The notes under the pieces are model-generated. The model was not told the DNA's origin. It did no database searches and saw only the letters and a program-made list of their open reading frames with translations. Below are positions 1-10,261 of a stretch of DNA of 64,000 nucleotides, piece after piece. This DNA comes from Enterovirga aerilata. Lineage in GTDB: Bacteria; Pseudomonadota; Alphaproteobacteria; Rhizobiales; Beijerinckiaceae. Position numbers and translations under genes: made by a program. Every line of letters starts with the position of its first letter. Positions within the stretch are counted from its first letter, which is position 1. The stretch covers positions 992,001-1,056,000 of the forward strand of contig NZ_JABEPP010000001.1 in assembly GCF_013044135.1 (NCBI RefSeq). Direction: 5' to 3'.

Positions 1-222
1 GTAACGGTAGGAGCCGATGGCGCGGTGCTGGATCTTTCCCTTCAGCCCCGCCTCCTCGAACGCCTCGCGCTCGGCCGTGCGGTGCGGTGCCTTGCCCTTC
101 ATCGGCCAGCCCTTCGGGATGACCCAGCGCCTCGTCTCGCGGGAGGTTGCGAGCAGGATTTCGAGGCCGCTCTCGGCGAACCGGAAGGGGAGGGCTCCGT
201 ATTGCGTGCGCGGCTTGGGCAA
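1..222 (-). CDS. NUDIX hydrolase, C-terminal part beyond left edge
   Basis: The reverse strand encodes a NUDIX-fold hydrolase, a family that cleaves nucleoside diphosphates linked to another moiety. The visible N-terminal part reads ...RTQYGALPFRF..., then ETRRWVIPKGWPMKGK, then a NUDIX helix ending REAFEEAGL; the glycine, arginine and glutamates that bind Mg2+ are all present. The frame is closed upstream by a stop at 250-252, so the most upstream usable codon is TTG at 222, preceded by GAGAGA at a suitable distance. The RRWVIPKGWP pattern is typical of the alphaproteobacterial subgroup related to diphosphoinositol-polyphosphate hydrolases; the substrate is unknown. Truncated by the window. 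Confidence 0.8.
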   Translation of the reverse strand, partial: MPKPRTQYGALPFRFAESGLEILLATSRETRRWVIPKGWPMKGKAPHRTAEREAFEEAGLKGKIQHRAIGSYRY

Positions 223-444
223 GGCTCTCTCGGTTGGGACGGCCCGGCATCACGAGTCCCACCGGGCGGACGGTCTCGCGAATCTCAATCATAACGCGAA
301 CCGGCCGAGAAGGATGCGGTCAACTCGGTACGATAACGACAGGCCGTCGGGGGTTGTCCGCCGTCACGTACCCCGGAAGAAGTTGCGGCATCCGCTTCTT
401 TCCTCTAGCCCGCGGCGGGACGAGCAGATGGGTGCCGGGAGGGC

Positions 445-810
445 GTGATCGAGAACGAGCTTCTCGAATTTGTCCGATTCTCGATCAGGTCGGTCTGGAA
501 TGTCGAACTCCTGCTCCATCTGCGGCGAACAGCAGGGCGGACCTGGGAGGCGGAGGAGCTCGTGCGCGAGCTCCGCGCAAGCGCCTCCGTCGTGAAGGAC
601 GGGCTGGAGGCGCTGCAGAAGGCCGGGCTCGTCGCCGCCGACGGCAACGGCGGCTGGCGCTACGCGCCGGCATCGGCCACCTTCGACCGCCTTACCGAGG
701 AACTGGAAGCGCTCTATCGCGAGCGGCCGACCGCCGTCACGCAGGCACTCTTCGCCCGCACCGACAAGCTGCGGTCCTTCGCCGACGCATTCAGGCTCAG
801 GAAGGACTGA
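445..810 (+). CDS. Small winged-helix-like protein, function unknown
   Basis: A 121-residue soluble protein. It starts at GTG 445 behind a strong GGGAGGG ribosome site. Residues about 15-75 have the pattern of a winged helix: two helices, then a recognition-type helix (VVKDGLEALQKAGLV), then a short wing (DGNGGWRYAPAS). The C-terminal third is a charged helix (YRERPTAVTQALFARTDKLRSFADAFR). It stops 2 bases before a small membrane-protein gene, so the two are probably cotranscribed with the next gene and perhaps with the HAMP kinase downstream. A DNA-binding or protein-protein role is inferred from the fold pattern only. Confidence 0.7.
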   Translation: MIENELLEFVRFSIRSVWNVELLLHLRRTAGRTWEAEELVRELRASASVVKDGLEALQKAGLVAADGNGGWRYAPASATFDRLTEELEALYRERPTAVTQALFARTDKLRSFADAFRLRKD

Positions 811-812
811 CG

Positions 813-1085
813 ATGTCGGGCGCGAAGGCCGCGATCTACATTCTCTGCCTCCTGGCGAGCGCGGGCTGCGCGGCGCTCCTCGTCCGCAGCTATCGCCAGA
901 CCGGCACGCGCCTGCTCCTGTGGGCTGCGGGCTGCTTCATCCTGCTAGCCCTCAACAACCTGCTGGTCGTGCTCGACCTCCTCGTCATCCACAGCGTGGA
1001 CCTGCTCGCGTATCGGCGGCTCACCTCGATCGCGGCCGTTTGCGTGCTGATCTTCGGCTTCATCTGGGAAACGGACGAGAGCTGA
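813..1085 (+). CDS. Small inner-membrane protein (DUF5985-like)
   Basis: A 90-residue protein starting at ATG 813, two bases after the preceding stop. It has about three hydrophobic segments (residues about 6-24, 34-60 and 70-85), an arginine-rich loop after the first (RSYRQTGTR) and an acidic C-terminus (WETDES). It resembles the short paired membrane proteins annotated DUF5985; I am moderately sure of that. The reading frame stays open far upstream, but the upstream part is frame shadow. The next gene starts 1 base after the stop and is similar in size and topology, so the pair may form one membrane complex. Confidence 0.7.
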   Translation: MSGAKAAIYILCLLASAGCAALLVRSYRQTGTRLLLWAAGCFILLALNNLLVVLDLLVIHSVDLLAYRRLTSIAAVCVLIFGFIWETDES

Positions 1086-1086
1086 C

Positions 1087-1344
1087 ATGCTGGATTTCAG
1101 CTTCGGGGCCGTGGCGATGGGCCATCTGGTGGCCTGCGTCTTCTTCCTGAAGTTCTGGTCGCGCACGCGGGACGAGCTCTTCGCGGTCTTCGCGGCGGCG
1201 TTCGCGCTGTTCGCGCTGGAGCAGGTGCTTATCGCCTGGGCCGGCCTGCCGAAGGAGGAGCAGACGTGGTTCTATCTGCTGCGCCTCCTCGCCTTCCTCC
1301 TCATCATCGCGGCGGTCCTGCGCAAGAACCGGCGCTGGAGCTGA
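1087..1344 (+). CDS. Small inner-membrane protein (DUF5985-like), second of pair
   Basis: An 85-residue protein with hydrophobic segments at residues about 5-22, 33-52 and 62-78 and a basic C-terminus (RKNRRWS). It begins 1 base after the upstream membrane-protein gene, which indicates translational coupling. It shares a pattern with that gene: a membrane hairpin with arginines (FWSRTRDE) after the first segment. Function is unknown. The position directly before a very large sensor kinase that has no membrane segment of its own makes these two proteins candidate membrane partners, but that is inference. Confidence 0.7.
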   Translation: MLDFSFGAVAMGHLVACVFFLKFWSRTRDELFAVFAAAFALFALEQVLIAWAGLPKEEQTWFYLLRLLAFLLIIAAVLRKNRRWS

Positions 1345-1451
1345 CGTTCCGCCCGCGGCATCGAGGGCCCTCATCCGGCTCGTGCCCAGGTTGCGGAAGC
1401 CGGGTATAGATCGAGCGCCGGCCCCCGAGGCGACCGGCCCGGAGAGGGAAC

Positions 1452-4400
1452 ATGGATCAGCCGTCCGAACGCGCCGCCAACGGCGCGCTCCTGTCTGATG
1501 TCGCAGCGACGAGCCCTGTTCCCGGCGACGGGCAGGGCGCGGTATTGGCGAAGGGCGACGGCGGCCATCTCGACGGCAACGCGCATGCGATCGAGCTGCT
1601 CGAGGCGCTGCAGGCCATGCGGCTCGGCGATTTCTCCGTGCGCCTGCCCACGCATCATACCGGTCTCGCCGGTAAGATCGCGGATGCCTTCAACGATATC
1701 GTCGCCGCCAACGAGCGGATGGCCAAGGAGCTCGAGCATGTCGGCCAGGTCGTCGGCCGCGACGGCAAGACACGGACCCGCGTCCGGTTCGGCACCGCGA
1801 ACGGCGCCTGGGCCGACATGGAGGAATCGGTCAACACCCTGATCGACGACCTGCTCTGGCCGACGACCGCCGTCACCCGCACCATCACGGCGGTGGCCAA
1901 GGGCGACCTTCTTCAGACGGTGCCGCTCGACGTCGACGGCCGCCCGCTCAAGGGCGAGTTCCTCCGCTCGGCCACGATCGTCAACACGATGATCAAGCAG
2001 CTCTCCGTCTTCACCTCCGAGGTGACGCGCGTCGCCCGCGAGGTGGGCACGGACGGCAAGCTGGGCGGCCAGGCCCAGGTCTCGGAGGTCACCGGGGTCT
2101 GGAAGGATCTCACCGAGTCCGTGAACTCGATGGCGTCCAACCTGACCGCGCAGGTCCGCAACATCGCGGACGTCACCATCGCGGTCGCGAACGGCGACCT
2201 GTCGAAGAAGATCACCGTCGATGTGCGCGGCGAGATCCTGCAGCTCAAGGAGGCCATCAACACGATGGTCGACCAGCTCCGCTCCTTCGCGTCGGAGGTG
2301 ACGCGCGTCGCGCGCGAGGTGGGCACGGAGGGCAAGCTCGGCGGCCAGGCGATCGTGCCCGGCGTCGCCGGGACCTGGAAGGACCTCACCGATTCCGTGA
2401 ACGCGATGTGCGGCAACCTGACCGCGCAGGTCCGCAACATCGCCCAGGTGACGACCGCGGTCGCGCGCGGCGACCTCTCGCGCAAGATCACCGTGGACGT
2501 CTCGGGCGAGATCCTGGAGCTGAAGGAGACCATCAACACGATGGTCGACCAGCTGAACTCCTTCGCGTCGGAGGTGACGCGCGTCGCGCGCGAGGTTGGA
2601 ACCGAGGGCAAGCTCGGCGGCCAGGCGCAAGTTCCCGGTGTTGCGGGAACCTGGAAGGACCTGACCGACAACGTCAACTCGATGGCCTCGAACCTGACCG
2701 CGCAGGTCCGCAACATCGCCGAGGTGACCACGGCCGTCGCGAACGGCAACCTGTCCAAGAAGATCACCGTCAGCGTCTCGGGCGAGATCCTGGAGCTGAA
2801 GGAGACCATCAACACGATGGTCGACCAGCTCAACGCCTTCGCGGGCGAGGTGACGCGCGTCGCGCGCGAGGTCGGCACCGAGGGGCGGCTCGGCGGCCAG
2901 GCCAACGTGCTCGGGGTCGGCGGCACCTGGAAGGACCTCACCGATTCGGTGAATTCCATGGCCGGGAACCTGACCGCGCAGGTCCGCAACATCGCCGAGG
3001 TCTCGACCGCGATCGCCAACGGCGATCTCTCCAAGAAGATCACCGTCAACGTCTCCGGCGAGATCCTGGAGCTGAAGGAGACCATCAACACGATGGTCGA
3101 TCAGCTCAACGCCTTTGCGGGCGAGGTGACGCGCGTCGCGCGCGAGGTCGGCACCGAGGGCAAGCTCGGCGGCCAGGCGCAGCTCAAGGGCGTGGCCGGG
3201 ACCTGGAAGGACCTCACCGATTCGGTGAACTCCATGGCCTCGAACCTGACCGGCCAGGTGCGCAACATCGCCGAGGTCGCGACCGCGGTGGCCAATGGCG
3301 ACCTGTCGAAGAAGATCACCGTGGACGTGCGCGGCGAGATCCTGGAGCTGAAGGAGACCATCAACACGATGGTCGACCAGCTCCGGTCCTTCGCGGGCGA
3401 GGTGACGCGCGTCGCCCGCGAGGTCGGCACGGAAGGCCGTCTCGGCGGGCAGGCGCAGGTGCCGGGCGTCGCGGGGACCTGGAAGGACCTGACGGACTCG
3501 GTCAACTCGATGGCCGGCAACCTGACGGCGCAGGTCCGCAACATCGCCGAGGTCGCGACGGCGATCGCGAACGGCGACCTGTCGCGGAAGATCACCGTGG
3601 ACGTGCGCGGCGAGATCCTTCAGCTGAAGGAGACGCTGAACACGATGGTGGACCAGCTCAACCGCTTCGCCTCGGAGGTGACGCGCGTCGCGCGCGAGGT
3701 CGGCACGGAAGGCAAGCTCGGCGGCCAGGCGCAGGTGCCGGGTGTCGCGGGCACCTGGAAGGACCTGACCGAGAACGTCAATTCGATGGCGTCCAACCTG
3801 ACGGGCCAGGTGCGCAACATCGCCGAGGTGACGACCGCGGTGGCGCGCGGGGACCTGTCGCGCAAGATCACCGTCGACGTGAAGGGCGAGATCCTGGAGC
3901 TGAAGAACACCATCAACACGATGGTGGACCAGCTCAACGCCTTCGCGGGCGAGGTCACGCGCGTCGCGCGCGAGGTCGGCACGGAGGGCAAGCTCGGCGG
4001 CCAGGCGCAGGTGCCGGGTGTCGCGGGCACCTGGAAGGACCTCACGGACAACGTCAACTCGATGGCCGGCAACCTGACCGACCAGGTCCGCAACATCGCC
4101 GAGGTCGCGACCGCCATCGCGGGCGGCGACCTGTCGCGCAAGATCACGGTCGACGTGCGCGGCGAGATCCTGCTCCTCAAGGAGACGCTGAACACGATGG
4201 TGGATCAGCTCCGCTCCTTCGCAGGCGAGGTGACGCGGGTCGCGCGCGAGGTCGGTACCGATGGGCGCCTCGGCGGCCAGGCCGTGGTGCCGGGCGTCGC
4301 CGGCACCTGGAAGGATCTCACGGACAACGTGAACCTGCTCGCCGCGAACCTGACGACGCAGGTGCGCAACATCGCCGAGGTCACGACCGCGGTCGCGCGC

Positions 4401-7400
4401 GGCGATCTCTCGCGCAAGATCACCGTGGAGGTGAAGGGCGAGGTGCTGGAGCTGAAGAACACCATCAACACTATGGTGGACCAACTGAACTCCTTCGCGT
4501 CCGAGGTGACGCGCGTCGCCAAGGAGGTGGGCACGGAGGGCAAGCTCGGCGGCCAGGCGCAGGTGCCGGGGGTCGCGGGCACCTGGAAGGATCTGACCGA
4601 TACCGTGAACGTCATGGCCGCGAACCTGACCGAGCAGGTGCGCGGCATCGTGAAGGTCGTCACCGCCGTCGCGAACGGGGATCTCAAGCAGAACCTGACG
4701 GTCGCGTCCAAGGGCGAGGTCGCGGCGCTCGCCGAGACCATCAACAACATGACGGACACGCTCGCGACCTTCGCAGACCAGGTGACGACGGTCGCGCGCG
4801 AGGTGGGCGTCGAGGGCCGCCTCGGCGGTCAGGCCGTCGTGCCGGGTGCCTCCGGCACCTGGAGGGACCTCACCGACAACGTGAACCTCCTGGCGGCGAA
4901 CCTGACCACCCAGGTGCGCGCCATCGCCGAGGTCGCCACCGCCGTGACCAAGGGCGACCTGACGCGCTCGATCCAGGTCGAGGCGCGCGGCGAGGTGGCC
5001 GAGCTCAAGGACAACATCAACACGATGATCGGCAATCTCCGTCTCACGACGGAGCAGAACACGGAGCAGGACTGGCTCAAGACCAACCTCGCCCGGTTCA
5101 CCAACATGCTGCAGGGGCAGCGCGATCTTGCCACCGTCGGCCGAATGCTGCTCTCGGAGCTTGCGCCGCTGGTCGAGGCGCAGCATGGCGTCATCTACCA
5201 GGTCGATACCGGCGAAGGTGCCCCCACCGGGCTCAAGCTGCTCTCGGCCTATGCGGATGACGGGCTGACGGGCCATCCCGAGCGGCTCGCCATGGGCGAG
5301 GGCCTCATCGGCCAGTGCGCGCGCGATGCCCGCCGCATGCTCATCACGGAGATGCCGCCGAACGTGGTGCCGATCGGGTCCGGCCTGTTCAAGGCCGTGC
5401 CGCGCGACGCGATCGTGCTGCCCGTGCTCTTCGAGGGGCAGGTCAAGGCCGTCATCGAGCTCGCCTCGCTCGGGCATTTCACCGACCTGCAGATGTCCTT
5501 CCTGGAGCAGCTCACGACTTCCATCGGCATCGTGCTGAACTCGATCGAGGCCACGATGCAGACGGAAGGGCTGCTGACGCAGTCGCAGCAGCTCGCGGCC
5601 GAGCTCCAGGCGCAGCAGCGCGAACTGCAGCAGACGAACGAGCAGCTGGAGCAGAAGGCGCAGCAGCTCGCCGAGCGCAACGTGGAGGTGGAGGCGAAGA
5701 ACCAGGAGATCGAGCAGGCCCGCCGCGCGCTCGAGGAGCAGGCTGCGGAGCTCGCCCTCACGTCCAAGTACAAGTCGGAGTTCCTGGCCAATATGAGCCA
5801 CGAGCTGCGCACGCCGTTGAACTCGATCCTCATCCTCGGCCAGCAGCTCAGCGACAACCCGGACGGGAACCTCACGCCGAAGCAGGTGGAGTTCGCGCGC
5901 ACGATCCACGGCGCGGGCACCGACCTGCTCAATCTCATCACCGACATCCTCGACCTGTCGAAGATCGAGTCGGGAACGGTATCGGTCGAGGCGGAGGAGA
6001 TCTATTTCTCCAACCTGCTCGAGGTGATGGCGCGTCCCTTCCGGCACGAGGCGGAGAGCCGCCATCTCTCCTTCGAGGTCAGGACGGCGCCGAACCTGGA
6101 GCGCAGCATCTTCACGGACGCCAAGCGCCTTCAGCAGATCCTCAAGAACCTCCTGTCCAACGCCTTCAAGTTCACGGCGGAAGGAGGCGTCACGCTCAGC
6201 GTCTCGCCGGCCGCGAGCGGCTGGAGCCCGGACCATCCGGTGCTCAAGCACGCGCCGTCCGTCGTCGCCTTCGAGGTGTCCGATACCGGTATCGGCATCC
6301 CGCCCGAGAAGCAGAAGATCATCTTCGAGGCCTTCCAGCAGGCGGATGCCGGAACCAGCCGGAAATATGGCGGTACGGGTCTCGGCCTCGCCATCAGCCG
6401 CGAGCTCGCCGGGCTGCTCGGCGGCGAGATCCAGCTCCGGAGCACGCCCGGTCTCGGCTCGACCTTCACGCTTTATCTGCCGCTCGCCTATGTCGGCTCG
6501 CCCTCGATGCCGCGGCCGGCTCAGACCCGCTCGGCTCCGGCCGGGGTTGATCCGGCCGAGCCGCGCCCGGCCGCGGCCACCTCCGCGCCCTGGGCCGTGG
6601 CGGCGCTCGCGAAGGCCGCGGGCGCGAAGCTCGCCGATTCCCCGTCCGGACTGGACGAGATTCCGGACGACCGGACCAGGATCGAGCCCGGGGACAACGT
6701 GCTCCTCATCGTCGAGGACGACCCGCACTACGCCCGCGTCATGATCGACCTCGCCCATGACAACGGGCTCAAGGTGCTCGTCGCCCGCCGCGGCGCCGAT
6801 GCGCTGGCGCTCGCGCGCGAGTTCCGGCCGACCGCCGTTTCCCTCGACGTCTTCCTGCCCGACATGATGGGCTGGACGGTGCTCAGCCAGCTCAAGCAGG
6901 ACCCGACCACCCGGCACATCCCGGTCCAGATCGTCACCATCGACGAGGATCGGCAGCACGGGCTCGCCCGCGGCGCCTTCTCGTTCATGTCGAAGCCGAC
7001 GACCGCGGAAGGGCTGGAAAGTGCGCTCGCCCGCATCAAGAACTTCGCGCAGCCGCGCCGCCGCCGCCTTCTCGTGGTGGAGGACAATGCGGCCGAGCGG
7101 CTGAGCGTCACCGAGCTCCTCGGGCACGGCGACATCGACATCCGGACGGCGGAGACCGGCGAGGAGGCGCTTCAGGCGCTCCGCGAGGAGCCGGCGGACT
7201 GCGTCGTGCTGGACCTCAAGCTGCCGGACATGTCCGGCTTCGAGGTGCTGGAGCGGATCCGGGACGATGCGACGCTTGCCGACGTCCCGGTCGTGGTGTT
7301 CACCGGCCGCGAGCTCTCGCCGGAGGAGGACGCCCAGCTCCACATGCTCGCGAGCAGCGTCGTCGTGAAGGGCGTCGAGTCCCCCGAGCGCCTGCTCGAC

Positions 7401-7865
7401 GAGACCGCGCTGTTCCTCCATCGCGTCGTCTCGGACCTCCCGGTCGAGAAGCAGCGCATGATCGAGCGCCTGCATTCGTCGGACGAGGATCTCGTCGGCC
7501 GCACCGTGCTGCTCGTGGACGACGACGCCCGCAACATCTTCGCGCTGTCCAGCGTTCTGGAGCGTCGCGGCATGAAGGTGCTGACCGCGACCACCGGCAG
7601 CGAGGCGATCTCGATCATCGAGTCGCGGTCGGAAGTGGCCATCGTGCTGATGGACATCATGATGCCCGGGATGGATGGCTACGAGACGATGCAGGCGATC
7701 CGGGCCAACCCGTCTTTCCGACGGCTTCCCATCATCGCGCTGACCGCCAAGGCCATGAAGGGCGATCGGGAGAAGTGCCTGGAGGCCGGGGCGTCCGACT
7801 ATCTCGCCAAGCCGGTCAACACGGAGCAACTCCTCAGCGCGCTCCGCATGTGGCTGCACCGCTAA
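1452..7865 (+). CDS. Multi-HAMP hybrid sensor histidine kinase with three receiver domains
   Basis: A 2137-residue cytosolic kinase; no signal peptide or membrane segment is visible. Order: two divergent HAMP-like units (residues about 46-190), then 11 near-identical 92-residue HAMP units to about residue 1200. A GAF-like domain (about 1213-1375), a Gln/Glu-rich coiled coil (about 1375-1440) and the phospho-acceptor helix (SHELRTPLN, His1450) follow. The ATPase domain has an N box ([11 protein letters not shown]), DTGIGIP and GGTGLGL. Three receivers have phospho-aspartates at D1799, D1921 and D2068. There is no HPt domain, so phosphate must leave to a separate HPt protein or receiver. The repeated unit ([18 protein letters not shown]...GTWKDLT) is the same type as in fungal group III Nik1/Os-1 osmosensing kinases, which carry fewer copies. 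The ligand is unknown; the adjacent second hybrid kinase and HD-GYP gene suggest one signalling module. Confidence 0.95.
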   Translation: MDQPSERAANGALLSDVAATSPVPGDGQGAVLAKGDGGHLDGNAHAIELLEALQAMRLGDFSVRLPTHHTGLAGKIADAFNDIVAANERMAKELEHVGQVVGRDGKTRTRVRFGTANGAWADMEESVNTLIDDLLWPTTAVTRTITAVAKGDLLQTVPLDVDGRPLKGEFLRSATIVNTMIKQLSVFTSEVTRVAREVGTDGKLGGQAQVSEVTGVWKDLTESVNSMASNLTAQVRNIADVTIAVANGDLSKKITVDVRGEILQLKEAINTMVDQLRSFASEVTRVAREVGTEGKLGGQAIVPGVAGTWKDLTDSVNAMCGNLTAQVRNIAQVTTAVARGDLSRKITVDVSGEILELKETINTMVDQLNSFASEVTRVAREVGTEGKLGGQAQVPGVAGTWKDLTDNVNSMASNLTAQVRNIAEVTTAVANGNLSKKITVSVSGEILELKETINTMVDQLNAFAGEVTRVAREVGTEGRLGGQANVLGVGGTWKDLTDSVNSMAGNLTAQVRNIAEVSTAIANGDLSKKITVNVSGEILELKETINTMVDQLNAFAGEVTRVAREVGTEGKLGGQAQLKGVAGTWKDLTDSVNSMASNLTGQVRNIAEVATAVANGDLSKKITVDVRGEILELKETINTMVDQLRSFAGEVTRVAREVGTEGRLGGQAQVPGVAGTWKDLTDSVNSMAGNLTAQVRNIAEVATAIANGDLSRKITVDVRGEILQLKETLNTMVDQLNRFASEVTRVAREVGTEGKLGGQAQVPGVAGTWKDLTENVNSMASNLTGQVRNIAEVTTAVARGDLSRKITVDVKGEILELKNTINTMVDQLNAFAGEVTRVAREVGTEGKLGGQAQVPGVAGTWKDLTDNVNSMAGNLTDQVRNIAEVATAIAGGDLSRKITVDVRGEILLLKETLNTMVDQLRSFAGEVTRVAREVGTDGRLGGQAVVPGVAGTWKDLTDNVNLLAANLTTQVRNIAEVTTAVARGDLSRKITVEVKGEVLELKNTINTMVDQLNSFASEVTRVAKEVGTEGKLGGQAQVPGVAGTWKDLTDTVNVMAANLTEQVRGIVKVVTAVANGDLKQNLTVASKGEVAALAETINNMTDTLATFADQVTTVAREVGVEGRLGGQAVVPGASGTWRDLTDNVNLLAANLTTQVRAIAEVATAVTKGDLTRSIQVEARGEVAELKDNINTMIGNLRLTTEQNTEQDWLKTNLARFTNMLQGQRDLATVGRMLLSELAPLVEAQHGVIYQVDTGEGAPTGLKLLSAYADDGLTGHPERLAMGEGLIGQCARDARRMLITEMPPNVVPIGSGLFKAVPRDAIVLPVLFEGQVKAVIELASLGHFTDLQMSFLEQLTTSIGIVLNSIEATMQTEGLLTQSQQLAAELQAQQRELQQTNEQLEQKAQQLAERNVEVEAKNQEIEQARRALEEQAAELALTSKYKSEFLANMSHELRTPLNSILILGQQLSDNPDGNLTPKQVEFARTIHGAGTDLLNLITDILDLSKIESGTVSVEAEEIYFSNLLEVMARPFRHEAESRHLSFEVRTAPNLERSIFTDAKRLQQILKNLLSNAFKFTAEGGVTLSVSPAASGWSPDHPVLKHAPSVVAFEVSDTGIGIPPEKQKIIFEAFQQADAGTSRKYGGTGLGLAISRELAGLLGGEIQLRSTPGLGSTFTLYLPLAYVGSPSMPRPAQTRSAPAGVDPAEPRPAAATSAPWAVAALAKAAGAKLADSPSGLDEIPDDRTRIEPGDNVLLIVEDDPHYARVMIDLAHDNGLKVLVARRGADALALAREFRPTAVSLDVFLPDMMGWTVLSQLKQDPTTRHIPVQIVTIDEDRQHGLARGAFSFMSKPTTAEGLESALARIKNFAQPRRRRLLVVEDNAAERLSVTELLGHGDIDIRTAETGEEALQALREEPADCVVLDLKLPDMSGFEVLERIRDDATLADVPVVVFTGRELSPEEDAQLHMLASSVVVKGVESPERLLDETALFLHRVVSDLPVEKQRMIERLHSSDEDLVGRTVLLVDDDARNIFALSSVLERRGMKVLTATTGSEAISIIESRSEVAIVLMDIMMPGMDGYETMQAIRANPSFRRLPIIALTAKAMKGDREKCLEAGASDYLAKPVNTEQLLSALRMWLHR
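2022..5057 (+). repeat. Eleven tandem 276-bp repeats encoding HAMP units
   Basis: The codons for VTRVA (gtgacgcgcgtcgc or a close variant) recur at 2022, 2298, 2574, 2850, 3126, 3402, 3678, 3954, 4230, 4506 and 4782, exactly 276 bp (92 codons) apart with no insertion or deletion. The copies are highly similar in DNA as well as protein, and third codon positions vary only modestly between many units. The last two units are the most divergent. Such arrays can expand or contract by recombination, so copy number may vary between strains and short-read assemblies may collapse it. Confidence 0.97.
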
Positions 7866-7884
7866 GGGTCCGGAGACGCGCATC

Positions 7885-10023
7885 GTGCCCATCCAGGACC
7901 TCGATGATCGGGTGAATATCCTGCTCGTCGACGACCAGCCGGCGAAGCTTCTCAGCTACGAGGTGATCCTCTCGGAACTGGGCGAGAACCTGATCAAGGC
8001 GAACTCGGCCCGGGAGGCGCTGGAACTCCTCCTGAAGACCGAGGTCGCGGTCATCCTGCTCGACGTCTCGATGCCCGAGCTCGACGGCTTCGAGCTCGCG
8101 ACGATGATCCGGGAGCATCCGCGCTTCCAGAAGACCGCGATCATCTTCGTCTCGGCCATCCAGATCACGGAGCTCGACAGCCTGCGCGGCTACGAGGCTG
8201 GCGCGGTCGACTACGTACCGGTCCCGGTCGTGCCGGAGGTGCTGCGCGCCAAGGTCCGTATCTTCGCCGAGCTCTACCGCAAGACGCGGCAGCTCGAGCG
8301 GCTGAATGCGGAGCTGGAACAGCGCGTCGCCGAAAGGACCGCCGCACTCGAGGCTTCCGCTGCGCGCCTCCAGGAGAGCGAGCGCCGCCGCAACCTCGCG
8401 ATGGCGGCGGGCCGGATGGGGTCCTGGGAGTGGGACTTCGCGACCGATCGCTATATCTGGGACGAAGGCCAGTACCGCATCTTCGGGGTCGACCCCGCGA
8501 GCTTCGTTCCGACCGAGGCGGCCGTCGATGCGCTCATCCACCCGGAGGATCTGGATGCCGTGCGGGAGGCGGCCAGGAATGCGGCGGCGACGGGCGAGTA
8601 TTACGATCGGGAATTCCGGATCTGCCGTCCCGACGGAAGCCTGCGCTGGTGCCTGGCGAGCGGTGCGGCGACGCTCGACGAGCGCGGGCGCCCGATCCGC
8701 CTTTCGGGCATTCTGCACGACATAACGGAACGCAAGCGCGCCGAGCAGGCGCTGCAGCTGCTCAACGAGGAGCTGGAGCATCGCATCGAGGAGCGCACGC
8801 GGGAGCGCGAGATGGCGCTCGCCCAGCTCTTCGAGGCGCAGAAGATCGACACGATCGGTCAGCTCACCGGCGGCGTCGCGCACGACTTCAACAACCTGCT
8901 CATGGCCGTGCTCGGCAGCCTCGAACTGCTCAAGAAGCGCATCCCGGCGGAAGATGCGCGCTCGCACCGGCTCCTCGACAATGCCGTCCAGGGCGCCGAG
9001 CGCGGCGCCGCGCTCACGCAGCGCCTTCTCGCTTTCGCCCGCCGGCAGGAGCTGAAGCCCGAAACGGTGGACGTCGCCAAGCTCATCGGCGGCATGGAGG
9101 ACCTGCTCGCCCGCGCGCTCGGGCCTGCGGTGATGCTGGGCAAGCACCTGCCGAAGGACCTCGCGCCGGTCCGCGTCGATGCGAACCAGCTCGAGCTCGC
9201 GATCCTGAACCTGGCCGTGAATGCGAGGGACGCGATGCCGCTCGGCGGCTCCCTTTCAATCCTTGGCCGGGAGGAGCGCATCCCGTCTGAAGACGCGACC
9301 GCGCCGCGCGAACTGCCGCCCGGGCCCTATGTGCGGCTCGAGGTGGTGGATACCGGGCTCGGTATGGACGAGGCGACGCTCGCGCGCGCGACCGAGCCGT
9401 TCTTCACCACGAAGGGTCCAGGCAAGGGAACGGGGCTCGGCCTCTCGATGGTGCAGGGCCTGGCGGTCCAGTCCGGCGGCGCCATGACGGTCAGGAGCGA
9501 GCCAGGGAAGGGAACCACCATCGCGCTGTGGCTGCCGCAGGCCGAGCGCGCCGAGGCCAAGGCGGAGGCGCCGGAACTCGGCGCCGCGGCGGCCCTCGAT
9601 GGAACGCCCGATGCCGGGCCGGAGCTGACGGTGCTCGTCGTGGACGACGACATGCTGGTCGCGGCCGGGACGGCCGCGATGCTCGAGGATCTCGGCCACC
9701 GGGTGATCGAAGCCAATTCCGGCTCGCACGCGCTCGATGCCTTGCGCCGGCACGAGCATGCGATCGACGTGGTCATCACCGACCATGCCATGCCCGGGAT
9801 GACGGGGCTCGAGCTCGTGCAGCGGATCCGGGCAAGCTACCCGTCGCTGCCGGTGATCCTGGCCAGCGGCTATGCCGAGATCGAGGACGCAGCCGAGTAT
9901 GGAGCGCTGCCGCGGCTCGCCAAACCCTTTCGGCAGGCCGAGCTTGCCGCAGCTATCGCCGTCGCGAGCGGCCGTGCCGCCGGCCGGGACGGGAACATCG
10001 TGCCGTTCCAGCTGCCCGCGTGA
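7885..10023 (+). CDS. Hybrid histidine kinase (REC-PAS-HK-REC)
   Basis: A 712-residue soluble kinase. It starts at GTG 7885, 19 bases after the multi-HAMP kinase, with GGAGACG upstream. Order: N-terminal receiver (D60 in ILLDVSMPE), coiled coil about 130-165, PAS domain with PAC tail about 170-285 (WEWDFATDRYIWDE ... HDITERKRAEQ), dimerisation helix with His333 in GGVAHDFNNLL, HATPase (DTGLGMD, GKGTGLGLSM), and a C-terminal receiver (D633 in VITDHAMPGM). The HDFNN H box is the type common in Hyphomicrobiales. The N-terminal receiver can take phosphate from the upstream kinase, so the two probably form a phosphorelay. The PAS ligand is not evident. Confidence 0.93.
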   Translation: MPIQDLDDRVNILLVDDQPAKLLSYEVILSELGENLIKANSAREALELLLKTEVAVILLDVSMPELDGFELATMIREHPRFQKTAIIFVSAIQITELDSLRGYEAGAVDYVPVPVVPEVLRAKVRIFAELYRKTRQLERLNAELEQRVAERTAALEASAARLQESERRRNLAMAAGRMGSWEWDFATDRYIWDEGQYRIFGVDPASFVPTEAAVDALIHPEDLDAVREAARNAAATGEYYDREFRICRPDGSLRWCLASGAATLDERGRPIRLSGILHDITERKRAEQALQLLNEELEHRIEERTREREMALAQLFEAQKIDTIGQLTGGVAHDFNNLLMAVLGSLELLKKRIPAEDARSHRLLDNAVQGAERGAALTQRLLAFARRQELKPETVDVAKLIGGMEDLLARALGPAVMLGKHLPKDLAPVRVDANQLELAILNLAVNARDAMPLGGSLSILGREERIPSEDATAPRELPPGPYVRLEVVDTGLGMDEATLARATEPFFTTKGPGKGTGLGLSMVQGLAVQSGGAMTVRSEPGKGTTIALWLPQAERAEAKAEAPELGAAAALDGTPDAGPELTVLVVDDDMLVAAGTAAMLEDLGHRVIEANSGSHALDALRRHEHAIDVVITDHAMPGMTGLELVQRIRASYPSLPVILASGYAEIEDAAEYGALPRLAKPFRQAELAAAIAVASGRAAGRDGNIVPFQLPA

Positions 10024-10261
10024 CGGCCGGAGCTGATCGTCGCGCTCGCCAGGCCGTCGCCGAGCCGGCGGGAAAGATGTCGTATGCGGCTTCGATCTCG
10101 TCCGGCTTCAGACCTGCTCCGACGGGCGAGCCACATCCCGCCAAGGTTTGGTGAAGGCGATCGGGTGAATTGTCGGCGGGGGATGAGCCGATCGGTCAGA
10201 CGGGCCATGCGAGAACGCGTCCGAACGCACGGAGGGCCGTGCCTGGAGACGAGAGTTCGGC

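Noticed and set aside
2022-5057. Regular repeats considered as a CRISPR array or satellite
   Set aside because: The 276-bp units are in-frame coding repeats for HAMP domains with no short repeat/unique spacer structure.
1371-7892. A 2173-codon open frame antisense to the multi-HAMP kinase
   Set aside because: Its product is low-complexity and rich in Arg, Asp, His and Leu with a repeat that mirrors the HAMP units. It follows from GC-rich third positions of the real gene and matches no domain.
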